Source: Planctomycetota bacterium (GTDB taxonomy: Bacteria; Planctomycetota; JAJSAM01). Taken from it: a stretch of DNA of 64,000 nt. The translations under genes were made by a program, and so were the position numbers. The notes beneath the pieces are model-generated. The model ran no database searches, was not told the DNA's origin, and saw only the letters and a list, made by a program, of their open reading frames with translations. The DNA lies in NCBI GenBank assembly GCA_024274785.1, contig JAJSAM010000071.1:45198-109197 (forward strand), read 5' to 3'. Below, one piece after another: positions 56,901-64,000 of this stretch (position 1 is its first letter; every line of letters begins with the position of its first letter).

Positions 56901-57643
56901 TGAACGACACCTTCGCCCTCGAGACACACGAACTGACGAAGATCTACGGCAGCGGCAACACCGAGGTCGTCGCCATGAAGGACGCCTCCATCGACGTCCG
57001 CCGTGGCGAGGTCGTCGCTCTCCTCGGCCCGAGTGGCGCCGGCAAGTCGACCTTCCTGACCGCCGTGGGGCTGATCACTCCCCTGACCTCCGGACAGGTC
57101 ACCATCGGCGGCGAACTGGTGCTGGACGGGCCGTACGCCCAGACGAATCTCACCTCCTTTCGCCGCAAGCACATCGGCTATGTCTTCCAGAAGTCGAACC
57201 TGATCCCCTTCCTGACGGCCTGCGAGAATGTCCAGATCGCTCTCGAGTTGAGTGGCATCGGTTCCCGGGCGGCTCGCCGCAGGTCCCTCGAGTTGCTCGA
57301 CTATCTCGGAGTCGCTGATCGAGAGCGCAACCTGCCGTCGATGCTCTCCGGGGGCCAGCAGCAGCGAGTGGCCGTGGCCCGGGCTCTCGCCAACGAACCG
57401 AGCCTGCTCCTGGCTGACGAACCCACCGCCGCACTGGACAGCCATCGCGGACGGCAGGTGATGGAACTTTTCGCCAGGGTCGCCCATGAGCAGGGGGCGG
57501 GGGTCATCGTGGTGACGCACGATCAGCGTTCGCTCGATGTCTTCGACACGACACATGAAATGGAAGACGGTATCATCCGGCGGATGGGCGAGCCGGAGCG
57601 GCAGCCGGCGGCGGCGCCCGGAGCGGGAGATGACGATTCTTGA
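56900..57643 (+). CDS. ABC transporter ATP-binding protein (LolD/MacB type)
   Basis: A 247-residue ATPase that begins with an ATG sharing one base with the permease stop (TGATG). Walker A is GPSGAGKST, the signature is [15 protein letters not shown], Walker B is [12 protein letters not shown] and the switch His follows in VVTHDQRS. The [11 protein letters not shown]-loop is usual for this subfamily. It powers the exporter whose adaptor and permease precede it. About 20 residues beyond the switch helix are Pro/Ala-rich and variable. Confidence 0.96.
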   Translation: MNDTFALETHELTKIYGSGNTEVVAMKDASIDVRRGEVVALLGPSGAGKSTFLTAVGLITPLTSGQVTIGGELVLDGPYAQTNLTSFRRKHIGYVFQKSNLIPFLTACENVQIALELSGIGSRAARRRSLELLDYLGVADRERNLPSMLSGGQQQRVAVARALANEPSLLLADEPTAALDSHRGRQVMELFARVAHEQGAGVIVVTHDQRSLDVFDTTHEMEDGIIRRMGEPERQPAAAPGAGDDDS

Positions 57644-57740
57644 CTCATGTTCCGCCCGAGCCCGTAATCGGCCGGGCTGACCAGCGTTATCAATCCCGCT
57701 TTCACTCTTGCAGTTTCGGCTGCAGCGGAGAGGCAGCGCC

Positions 57741-58931
57741 ATGGACGACAAGCAGAAGATCCTCATCGTCGACGACACTCCCGAGAACATCTTCGTGCTC
57801 ATGGAAGCGCTGAGAAACGACTACCGGATCGTCGCGGCGAAGAACGGTGAGAAGGCGCTCGAGATCGCACAGAAGGAGCCGCGCCCCGATCTCATCCTCC
57901 TCGACGTGATGATGCCGGGGATGGACGGCTACGAAGTCTGCGAGCGACTCTCCGGGATCGAGGAGACGAAGGGGATCCCGGTCATCTTCGTCACCGCGCT
58001 CTCCGCGGCCGGAGACGAGGCCCGGGGACTCGAACTGGGCGCCGTCGACTTCATCACCAAGCCCGTCAACACGACCCTGGTGAAGGCTCGCGTGCGCAAT
58101 CACCTCGAGCTGAAACGGTACCGCGACGATCTCGAGGAGACCGTGGCGGTGCGCACCCGGGAACTCCTCGAAGCGACCGCGGAGAAGGAGAAACTCGAGA
58201 GTGAACTGCGCGTCGCCCGCGCGCTGCAGATGACGATGGTGCCCGCCGGTCGCGCGGCGGGAGAAGGCGGAGAGTGGGAGATCGCCGCGACGATCAAGCC
58301 GGCCAGGGAGGTCGGCGGCGACCTCTACGACTACTTCATGCGGGACGATGGCCGGCTCTGCTTCCTGATGGGGGACGTATCCGGCAAGGGCATCCCGGCG
58401 GGGCTGTTCATGGTGAAGACGGGTACGCTGATGCGCGCCGAGTCCCTTCGCTCGGGCACCCCCGAGGAGATCCTCACCCGGGTGAACCGGGAACTCTGCC
58501 GCGACAACGATCGTTGCATGTTCACCACGCTCATCCTCGGCATCCTCGACCTGAAGACCGGCGACCTCTCCATCACCAGAGCCGGTCATCTGTTCCCGGT
58601 GGTGGCCTCTCCGGGGCGAAGTACCGAGTTCCTGATGGCAGCGGGAGGCTTCGCCCTCGGAATCGACCTCGGCGCACGGTTCGAGCCGACTGCCCTGACC
58701 CTGGCGCCCGGCGACAGCATCGTTTTCTGCACCGACGGCATCACCGAGGCCTTCAATGCGGACTTGAAGGATTTCGGTGAGGTGCGCCTGCTCGACTCCG
58801 TCTCGAAGAACAAGACCCGGGATCCCGCGGGCATCACGGAGGGGCTCCTCGCGGACGTGGCCGCATTCGTCGGCGACGCGTCCCAGTCCGACGACATCGC
58901 GGTGCTGACCCTGCGTTATCGTGGTCCTTGA
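57741..58931 (+). CDS. Response regulator receiver fused to SpoIIE-type PP2C phosphatase
   Basis: A 396-residue protein. The receiver (about 6-130) has VDD, acceptor Asp55 in LILLDVMMP, FVTALSAA and ITKPVN, and the same linker (VRNHLELKRYRD) as the receiver-cyclase at 47.7 kb. A coiled coil (about 128-175) connects to a SpoIIE phosphatase (about 185-395): VARALQMTMVP, KPAREVGGDLYDYF, GDVSGKGIPAG, FCTDGITEAFN and DDIAVLTLRY. This is the RsbU/HsbR-type design, in which phosphorylation of the receiver controls dephosphorylation of an anti-sigma antagonist. The start at ATG 57741 is chosen over a TTG at 57708. No antagonist gene adjoins. Confidence 0.93.
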   Translation: MDDKQKILIVDDTPENIFVLMEALRNDYRIVAAKNGEKALEIAQKEPRPDLILLDVMMPGMDGYEVCERLSGIEETKGIPVIFVTALSAAGDEARGLELGAVDFITKPVNTTLVKARVRNHLELKRYRDDLEETVAVRTRELLEATAEKEKLESELRVARALQMTMVPAGRAAGEGGEWEIAATIKPAREVGGDLYDYFMRDDGRLCFLMGDVSGKGIPAGLFMVKTGTLMRAESLRSGTPEEILTRVNRELCRDNDRCMFTTLILGILDLKTGDLSITRAGHLFPVVASPGRSTEFLMAAGGFALGIDLGARFEPTALTLAPGDSIVFCTDGITEAFNADLKDFGEVRLLDSVSKNKTRDPAGITEGLLADVAAFVGDASQSDDIAVLTLRYRGP

Positions 58932-59191
58932 CACCCGGCGCCCATGAGGCTGGATGTGGGCCCGGCCCGGACCGCCGTCGCGAGGAAACACGGGTTGGCC
59001 GGGGCCTTACACTTGTAGCCGTGTTTCAGCTCGTTTATTGTCTCACTCCATTGTCCCGATTGACGGGGCAGGCTGAGTCGGGAGATCTCGGTGGGGAAAG
59101 CCGGTACTGAGTGGTCGGGTTCTGCGAAGGCCAAGGCCCTGGCATTCGCTTCCGGACGCTTGGTTCTTTACATCGGCCCGAGAGCCCACTC

Positions 59192-60187
59192 ATGCAACTG
59201 AAGCGGCTGACCAGGATCGGGAAGTGGCATTGGCCGGCCGCGTTCCTCCTGGGTGTCGGGCTGAGTGCTGCCCTCGGCGCCCTGGCCCCGGGCCCAGGTG
59301 AGATGATTCCTGCCCGACTGCCGGTGGAGAGCACTCCGGATACCGACGTGCCGGAGCCGCCGGTCCAATCTTCCCCTTCCACCTCGGATTGTTCCGACGA
59401 GGTCCGGCCGACGACGCCGGTGGGCGGGGATGGCCGGGCCACTGATGATGTCCGGGAAGTGATGACGTTGCTCGCCGAGGAGGGGCTGGGAGGCCAGGCC
59501 CTTGAATTGCTCATCGACCGGCTCGCCACGTGCATCGAGACTGAGGCCGGATCGATACCGCTGCTCAGAGAGCGACTTCTGTCCGGCGAGGATTGCTCCG
59601 ACGTTCGGGTCTTTGCCGGTGTCCTGGCGCTCGCCCGCGCGGCGTCCGGCGAGGGGCATCGCCTGCTCCTCGAGGTCGTGCGGAGCGACTCGGCTCCCAC
59701 CGATGTCACCTCCCTCGCCGCTCTGGCCCTGGGGCAGCGTCGGGGCGGAACTTCATTCAACCGGTGGGAGGTGAGTATTGCACACTGTATCACCGGCTAC
59801 CGGATCGATGAGAGCGAAGTGCGCCGGGAGTTGGTTCGGATCTACCGGGGCGCAACGAATTCGGATGGACCGCATGATCTGCGGTTCGCCCTGGTCACCG
59901 CGCTCCGGGGCAGCGTCGACGATCCCGAAGTGGCAGCCGCGTTCCGCGGGGGGCTGTCCACCGCCGGAGACGGAGAAGCGGAGCAGATCCTCGATGCACT
60001 GCGCGGCGCACCACTCGATCAGATCCCGGGCTTCGAGGCGGAACTTCTGGCGCTCCTCCTGACCAGCGAGGCAGGAGACATCGTGGGCCACGCCGGGTCG
60101 CTGCTCCTTCGGCTGGATCCGGTGGGCTACTGGCCACCCCATCGCTCAAGCGGGTGGAACTGCGCAATGTCGTCTCGGTGCTGGTGA
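59192..60187 (+). CDS. Membrane-anchored helical-repeat protein, probably frameshifted near its end
   Basis: A 331-residue frame started at ATG 59192. A hydrophobic segment (about 12-32, WPAAFLLGVGLSAALGAL) anchors it, then a Pro/Ser/Thr-rich linker (about 35-85) and a HEAT-like helical region (about 90-300, LLAEEGLGGQALELLIDRL, DLRFALVTALRGSVDDPEVAAAF). At about 60125 the helical pattern moves to the -1 frame (GLLATPSLKRVELRNVVSVL). The last 20 residues of this frame (WPPHRSSGWNCAMSSRCW) look like out-of-frame translation. I infer a single-base insertion or deletion; the intended C-terminus is the next entry. Confidence 0.65.
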   Translation: MQLKRLTRIGKWHWPAAFLLGVGLSAALGALAPGPGEMIPARLPVESTPDTDVPEPPVQSSPSTSDCSDEVRPTTPVGGDGRATDDVREVMTLLAEEGLGGQALELLIDRLATCIETEAGSIPLLRERLLSGEDCSDVRVFAGVLALARAASGEGHRLLLEVVRSDSAPTDVTSLAALALGQRRGGTSFNRWEVSIAHCITGYRIDESEVRRELVRIYRGATNSDGPHDLRFALVTALRGSVDDPEVAAAFRGGLSTAGDGEAEQILDALRGAPLDQIPGFEAELLALLLTSEAGDIVGHAGSLLLRLDPVGYWPPHRSSGWNCAMSSRCW

Positions 60188-60423
60188 CGCGGGAGTTCGA
60201 TGTGGAATGCGCTCGCCGCATCCTGAGTGCCGTGGAACGGGGGCTCGGTGGCGCCGGAGCGGATTGGGTCTCGAGAATATGCGACCTGATCCGGGGCTGG
60301 CCCTCCGCAGACCGCGAAACCGAGGCGAGCTTTCTCATGTCTTCAGGGCAGGCACCGATTGCGGCGACGCTTGCCGACGGCGAGTCGTCGAGGGACATTC
60401 GGAGGGTGGAACGTTCCGACTGA
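60154..60423 (+). pseudogene. C-terminal part of the frameshifted helical-repeat protein
   Basis: An 89-codon frame without its own ribosome-binding site (the first codon is a GTG inside the shifted sequence). It continues the helical repeat pattern of the preceding gene: ELRNVVSVLVTREFD, CARRILSAVERGL and DLIRGWPSADRETEA. Reading back, the frame is open from about 60128. Best read as the end of the same gene after a -1 shift. Confidence 0.5.
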
Positions 60424-60931
60424 TGCGGTTGGAATGTTCCACCCACAATCGGTCGGCCGCACGGTGGCTGGAAGCCGTGGTCGAAGAAGCTGACCGCCCG
60501 GCGGGTCAGACGAGTGTCGCCAGGCTTCGCCCCGCGGCCTTGCAGCAGGTGCCGGTAAACCTCTATGTTCCTCGATGCTCGCCGCCATCAATCGGGCCGT
60601 GGCTCCAAAGAGCAAAGCGAAGCTCGGAGAGTGGTTCGCCGAGACCTCATCTGTCCCGACTCCTCCCGGTCAAGGAGAGTCAACTCACCAGCCAGCGCTT
60701 CCGGGACAACATGGCTCGGATAGAAGAGCAGGCGATCCGCAAAATCGAACGCGACCTCGCTCGAAAGGTCACCGCGGCGCGGATGGAACGGGTGGGTGAC
60801 ACGGAACACACCTTTCAACCCGGACACGCGTGCTGCAGTACGTGGCCCACTCTTTCTCCTGCCAGGCTCCGTTTTCGGCTCGCAGCAGGTCTCTCCCCCA
60901 CCTTCGAGCCGGACCATCCCCCCCTCGAGAA
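60424..60931 (+). other. 508-base region with transposase relic
   Basis: No intact gene. Its middle holds the transposase fragment described separately; the flanks hold only short frames on both strands. Confidence 0.5.
60572..60780 (+). mobile_element. Decayed transposase fragment (IS1634-like)
   Basis: Two frames in succession resemble one block of IS1634-family transposases: AAINRAVAPKSKAKLGEWF and then, after a frameshift near 60650, SRLLPVKESQLTSQRF, IEEQAIRKIERDLARKVTA. No inverted repeats, other transposase regions or intact ORF remain. The family call is from memory of the pattern, so it is moderate. Confidence 0.55.
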
Positions 60932-61144
60932 CTAGAATGAACGGATCGCTCCGCAATCCGGGCACTCCCAGGTGACGTTGTTGCACGTCAGCCCCCACGC
61001 GTTCTCGGCGAAGCACTCCTCGCAGATCTGGAAACCGCAGGGGCAGGCCCAGGCGAACGGGGGGTGCTTCTCGCAGATCGTGCACTCGTACTGCTCGATG
61101 CGCTTGCTGCGCCAGCGGGGCTTCGGGATTCCGGGATCGGTCAC
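60932..61144 (-). CDS. Small zinc-binding Cys-rich protein
   Basis: A 70-residue protein with four Cys-x-x-Cys-like pairs: ECTICEKH, CPCGFQICEEC and TWECPDCG, enough for two zinc sites in a RING-like cross-brace. It has no signal peptide. It lies 11 bases downstream of kdsA and may be the last gene of that operon. The family and role are unknown; small treble-clef or RING-like proteins can bind nucleic acid or protein. Confidence 0.6.
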   Translation of the reverse strand: MTDPGIPKPRWRSKRIEQYECTICEKHPPFAWACPCGFQICEECFAENAWGLTCNNVTWECPDCGAIRSF

Positions 61145-61155
61145 GGAGATCGCCC

Positions 61156-62001
61156 CTACTTCCTGCCGAGTGCCTGGCGGATCGCGGTGATTTCGTTCAG
61201 AAGGTCCTCGAGATCGTCCAGGTAGAGCATGTTCGGACCGTCGGAGAGCGCCTTCTCCGGATCCTCATGCACCTCCAGGAAGAAGGCGTCCGCTCCCGCC
61301 GCGGCGGCGGCGCGCACCAGGTAGGGGACCATCTCGCGGTCGCCGCCGCTTTTCGTGCCGAGGCCGCCCGGCTCCTGCACCGAATGCGTGCCGTCGAAGA
61401 CCACCGGCGCGCCGAATACCTGCATCTTCGGGATACTCCGGAAGTCCGTCACCAGGTTGCCGTAGCCGAAGGAGACTCCGCGCTCCGTCAGGCAGACGTT
61501 CTCGTTCCCGGTCGACGCGAGCTTGTCGAGGATGTTCCCGACCTGGTCCGGGGCGAGGAACTGGCCCTTCTTGACGTTGACCGCTTTCCCGGTTTTCCCG
61601 GCGGCCAGGAGGAGGTCGGTCTGACGGCAGAGGAACGCCGGGATCTGCAGGCAGTCGAGGATCCCCGCGCACTCCTCCACCTGCGATGCCGAGTGGACGT
61701 CGGAGAGCACCGGCAGCCCGGTCTCCTGCCACACGCAGGCCAGCACGGCCAGGCCCTCTTTCCGGCCGATCCCCCGGAAGGAGTCGACGCTGGTGCGGTT
61801 CGCCTTGTCGTAGGAGGCTTTGAAGACGATCGGCCAACCGCTGCTCCGGCTGATCTTCGCCAGGCGCTTCGCGATCCGAAGCGGCGTCTGCTCGTCTTCG
61901 ATCACACAGGGACCGGCGATCAGGGCGGGCGGCAGTTCTCCGCCGAAGCGCACGGATCCGACCGTAACCTCCCTGGTCAACGGGTTTCGCGGCAAACTCA
62001 C
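61156..62001 (-). CDS. kdsA: 3-deoxy-manno-octulosonate 8-phosphate synthase
   Basis: A 281-residue TIM-barrel aldolase of normal KdsA length. Motifs: LIAGPCVIEDEQTPLRIA, FKASYDKANRTS, DVHSASQVEE, AFLCRQTDLLLAA, NVKKGQFLAPDQV, LTERGVSFGYGNLV and FDGTHSVQEPGG. It condenses arabinose 5-phosphate with phosphoenolpyruvate to KDO 8-phosphate. The Cys in the position of the metal-site QTD/GPCV region suggests either class; AGPCVIE fits KdsA broadly. It overlaps the lipid kinase gene by 4 bases. Together with kdsB at 37.8 kb it shows an LPS pathway. Confidence 0.95.
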   Translation of the reverse strand: MSLPRNPLTREVTVGSVRFGGELPPALIAGPCVIEDEQTPLRIAKRLAKISRSSGWPIVFKASYDKANRTSVDSFRGIGRKEGLAVLACVWQETGLPVLSDVHSASQVEECAGILDCLQIPAFLCRQTDLLLAAGKTGKAVNVKKGQFLAPDQVGNILDKLASTGNENVCLTERGVSFGYGNLVTDFRSIPKMQVFGAPVVFDGTHSVQEPGGLGTKSGGDREMVPYLVRAAAAAGADAFFLEVHEDPEKALSDGPNMLYLDDLEDLLNEITAIRQALGRK

Positions 62002-62900
62002 GGGACCATCACCTCCAGGGCGCCGGGTTCGATTGAGACGGTCAGCGGCGTCGTGCCGCCGGGATCACCGTCCACCTGCACCGGCACGGGCTTCTCGGTC
62101 GTCACTTCGAGTTTCCTCCCCTGAACATACGTCACATCCCGGTATTGCGGGAGGGTTCCGAGGAACGCGGCCAGGGACCATCGCGGGAAATCGCGGGCCC
62201 CGCCGCCGTGCACCAGCACGAAATCGAGCAGTCCATCGTTCGTCTTTGCATTCGGAGCGAGAGCGAAGTGGGCGGCGTAGTTCCGGGTATTGCAGACAAA
62301 CAGCATGCCGGCCCGCCGGGTCTGGAGTTCATCGTCGACCCGGACGGTGAGGGGCGGGAAGTCGTATTCGAGCGCGGTCTTCGCGACGTGGGAGAAGTAG
62401 CGGAACTGACCGAGATGACCTTTCCGCTCGCTGCTCACCGCGCTGACGATCGTCGCGTCGAAGCCCACTCCCACGACCGTCACGAACCGATGCCCGTTGG
62501 CGATCCCCACATCGATCCGCAGCCTCTGGCCCGCGATGACCACCCTTGCCGCCCCCTCCGCGTCGAAAGGGACCCCGAGTTCCCGGGCGAGCATGTTCGC
62601 GGTGCCGGTGGGGACCGTGGCGAGGGCGGTGCGGCCGGGTTTCATGCCGTTCACGACCTCGTTGACCGTCCCGTCTCCCCCCACGGCCACGACGGCGTCG
62701 ATCCCCAGATCGCAGGCTTCCCCGGCGAGCACCGTGGCATGCCCCGGCCCCTCGGTGGGGTTGATCGTCACCTCGAGACCGCCGCCCCTCAGGATCTCCA
62801 CGCAGCGCGGGACGATCTTCTGGCGGGCGGCGACGCCGGAGATCGGGTTCGCGATGAGGTGGACCCTCCGGATCGGTTGTCGTTTCCCGTACTCGCTCAT
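61998..62900 (-). CDS. Diacylglycerol kinase family lipid kinase
   Basis: A 300-residue protein if started at ATG 62900; an ATG at 62942 would add 14 residues. The N-terminal ATP-binding part opens LIANPISGVAARQKI and carries the diagnostic VAVGGDGTVNEVVNG and TVPTGTANMLARELG. The rest is a beta-sandwich with GVGFDATIVSAVS, FVCNTRNYAAHFALAP and DGLLDFVLV. This is the YegS/BmrU/DgkB family, which phosphorylates diacylglycerol or related lipids. It overlaps kdsA by 4 bases (ATGA), so both are in one operon for envelope metabolism. Confidence 0.93.
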   Translation of the reverse strand: MSEYGKRQPIRRVHLIANPISGVAARQKIVPRCVEILRGGGLEVTINPTEGPGHATVLAGEACDLGIDAVVAVGGDGTVNEVVNGMKPGRTALATVPTGTANMLARELGVPFDAEGAARVVIAGQRLRIDVGIANGHRFVTVVGVGFDATIVSAVSSERKGHLGQFRYFSHVAKTALEYDFPPLTVRVDDELQTRRAGMLFVCNTRNYAAHFALAPNAKTNDGLLDFVLVHGGGARDFPRWSLAAFLGTLPQYRDVTYVQGRKLEVTTEKPVPVQVDGDPGGTTPLTVSIEPGALEVMVP

Positions 62901-63277
62901 GTCGGAGGTGAGAGATACACTCTTCGCGGTCCGGATCGCCACGGGAAATCCCGAGCGCGGAACCCCGGCCCGCCTTTCTCACCAGAGCGCGCGCCGCGTT
63001 TCTTCGGGGTTGGAGAACAGCAGAGCATTTGCGGCGTCATGGCGGGTTGAGGAGAGGACCGGTGAATTTGAGGAGGCAGGCGCGGATGCTGCGCAAGGAA
63101 GGCCGACGACGCGACGCCTTCCCATCTCGGAGGAGGTCTGACGCGGCGCTGCGCCGCGACCGCCCCTCAGATCGTGTGCTCTGGTGAGAAATGCGGGCTG
63201 GACGGGCCGATCCGATCTTGGAAGCGACCCGATCTGCGGTTTCAATCGTAGTCTTCCGCCGACTCCGGAGGTTGATC

Positions 63278-63724
63278 GTGCAGGTGAAAGAACTCCCGCA
63301 GAGCCGTTATCTTCTCGTCCTCGACCGGGACGAGGAGCTCGTTTCCACCGTCACCTCGTTTCTCGAGGAGCGGGGCATCCTCGGTGGGACCGTGACCGGT
63401 ATCGGCGCCGTCAAGAACCACACCATGGGCTGCTTCGACGTCGAGAAGCGGGAGTACCTGAAGCGGACCTTCGAGGAGAACATGGAACTCGGGAACCTCA
63501 CCGGAACGATCGGCGCCGTGGACGGAAAGCCGTTTCTGCACGCCCACGCCACGGTCTGCGGCCCGGAGCTGATCGCCTTCACCGGCCACCTGTTCAAGGG
63601 GGAGGTGGCGGTGACCGCCGAACTGACGATCACCGACTTCGAAACCGAGTTGCCCCGGGCCGAGCACGAGGAGTTTGGCCTGAAACTGTTCCAACTGGCC
63701 CCGAAAGACGATTCCGAAGAGTGA
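63278..63724 (+). CDS. PPC/DUF296-domain protein
   Basis: A 148-residue protein. I chose the GTG at 63278 because CCGGAG lies 7 bases before it and the family starts there (VKELPQSRYLLVLDRDEEL); upstream codons lack family similarity. The PPC/DUF296 fold shows FLEERGILGGTVTGIGAVKNH, LGNLTGTIG, PFLHAHATVCGP and FTGHLFKGEVAVTAEL. The His residues in HAHA and GH are conserved and may bind metal. In bacteria the domain occurs in small trimeric proteins, some DNA-binding; the function is unknown. The gene sits 4 bases before the phosphoglycerate mutase gene. Confidence 0.88.
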   Translation: MQVKELPQSRYLLVLDRDEELVSTVTSFLEERGILGGTVTGIGAVKNHTMGCFDVEKREYLKRTFEENMELGNLTGTIGAVDGKPFLHAHATVCGPELIAFTGHLFKGEVAVTAELTITDFETELPRAEHEEFGLKLFQLAPKDDSEE

Positions 63725-63728
63725 GACG

Positions 63729-64000
63729 ATGATGAAGCTCGCCGTCGTCATCCTGGCCGGCGCCGCCGACCGGCGGTCCGGCCCGGATGCTAACCAGACC
63801 CCGCTTTCGACCAGCCGTCTGCCGACCATCGCGGAACTCGCGACCATCGGTCGGGTGGGGGGAGTGCGTACCGTGCCGCCGGGGCTGCCGGTGACCCACG
63901 AGCATGCGCTGATCTCTCTCTTCGGGCAGGCCCCCGGGGCCGGGCCGTTCGCCGCGGGACCGCTGCTGGCGCTTGCCCTGAAGATCCGCCTCGAGCCGGA
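63729..64000 (+). CDS. Archaeal-type (cofactor-independent) phosphoglycerate mutase, 3' end beyond window
   Basis: The first 90 codons of an open frame cut by the window edge. MKLAVVILAGAADRRSG resembles the metal-binding start of the apgM/alkaline-phosphatase superfamily, although the usual Asp (LDGAADR) is Ala here. TPLSTSRLPTIAELATIGRVG and VRTVPPGLPVTHEHALISLFG match the family's helix and PPG loop. It would interconvert 3- and 2-phosphoglycerate or be a related phosphotransferase. The Asp-to-Ala change at the first metal position, if real, argues for a non-catalytic relative. Confidence 0.65.
   Translation, partial: MMKLAVVILAGAADRRSGPDANQTPLSTSRLPTIAELATIGRVGGVRTVPPGLPVTHEHALISLFGQAPGAGPFAAGPLLALALKIRLEP

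Overview
The window is GC-rich chromosomal DNA with tightly packed operons on both strands. It most likely comes from a Gram-negative environmental bacterium: it carries kdsA and kdsB for the lipopolysaccharide sugar KDO, lipoproteins with lipoboxes, and two surface proteins with PEP-CTERM-type sorting tails. HEAT-repeat proteins, DUF1844, DUF4388 and PP2C-type regulators suggest Planctomycetota or a related deep lineage. No rRNA or phylogenetic marker analysis was possible, so this placement is inference. No tRNA, rRNA or CRISPR array was found by eye.

Layout. 1-4.8 kb: a DUF4388/TPR membrane protein (cut by the window edge) diverges from a TPR protein and a GAF-PP2C phosphatase, followed by an unknown protein. 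4.8-6.3 kb: a LipM-type lipoyl-transfer enzyme and a carboxymuconolactone-decarboxylase-like protein. 6.3-10 kb: a three-gene biotin-dependent carboxylase or decarboxylase operon (biotin carboxylase, GcdA-like carboxyltransferase, tandem biotin carrier). 10.2-15.4 kb, minus strand: a HEAT/von Willebrand A protein, a spermidine-synthase-like enzyme and an isoprenylcysteine-methyltransferase-like membrane protein. 15.5-20.8 kb, minus strand: an archaeal-type HMG-CoA synthase / thiolase / DUF35 trio, an enoyl-CoA hydratase and a TPR membrane glycosyltransferase. 21-23 kb: a PEP-CTERM protein and a secreted hydrolase.

23-31.5 kb, minus strand, is a propionyl-CoA to succinyl-CoA island. It holds the methylmalonyl-CoA mutase catalytic chain, the epimerase, the propionyl-CoA carboxylase carboxyltransferase, biotin carboxylase and biotin carrier. 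It is interrupted by DUF4870, a PqqB-like hydrolase, a truncated VapC toxin and a stretch of apparently decayed sequence. 31.6-37.8 kb holds rluD-like, HEAT, SurA-like and 5'-nucleotidase genes and a lipoprotein. 37.8-40.5 kb holds kdsB (with an in-frame amber codon), pyrG and DUF1844. 40.5-44.5 kb holds a FliA/WhiG-type sigma factor and an MBOAT/SGNH O-acetylation pair, bracketed by two copies of a dispersed repeat. 44.7-47.1 kb holds lysA and a VPLPA-tailed surface protein. 47.7-53 kb holds a receiver-adenylate cyclase overlapping a giant BvgS-like hybrid kinase. 53-57.7 kb holds DUF486, a methyltransferase and a DevBCA/MacB-like ABC exporter. 57.7-64 kb holds a receiver-PP2C protein, a frameshifted repeat protein, a transposase relic, kdsA, a lipid kinase, a DUF296 protein and the start of a phosphoglycerate mutase.

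The most unusual observations are these. (1) A family of ~130-158 bp imperfect palindromic repeats whose copies all lie at the 3' ends of genes, three whole and two as half-site relics. (2) An archaeal-type HMG-CoA synthase complex operon with an enoyl-CoA hydratase. (3) A biotin carrier protein with two tandem biotinyl folds, the first lacking its lysine. (4) Single-base lesions in otherwise intact genes (kdsB amber; a C8 tract at the methylmalonyl-CoA mutase N-terminus). (5) Two nearly matching receiver modules joined to different outputs on either side of a BvgS-like kinase and an exporter operon.
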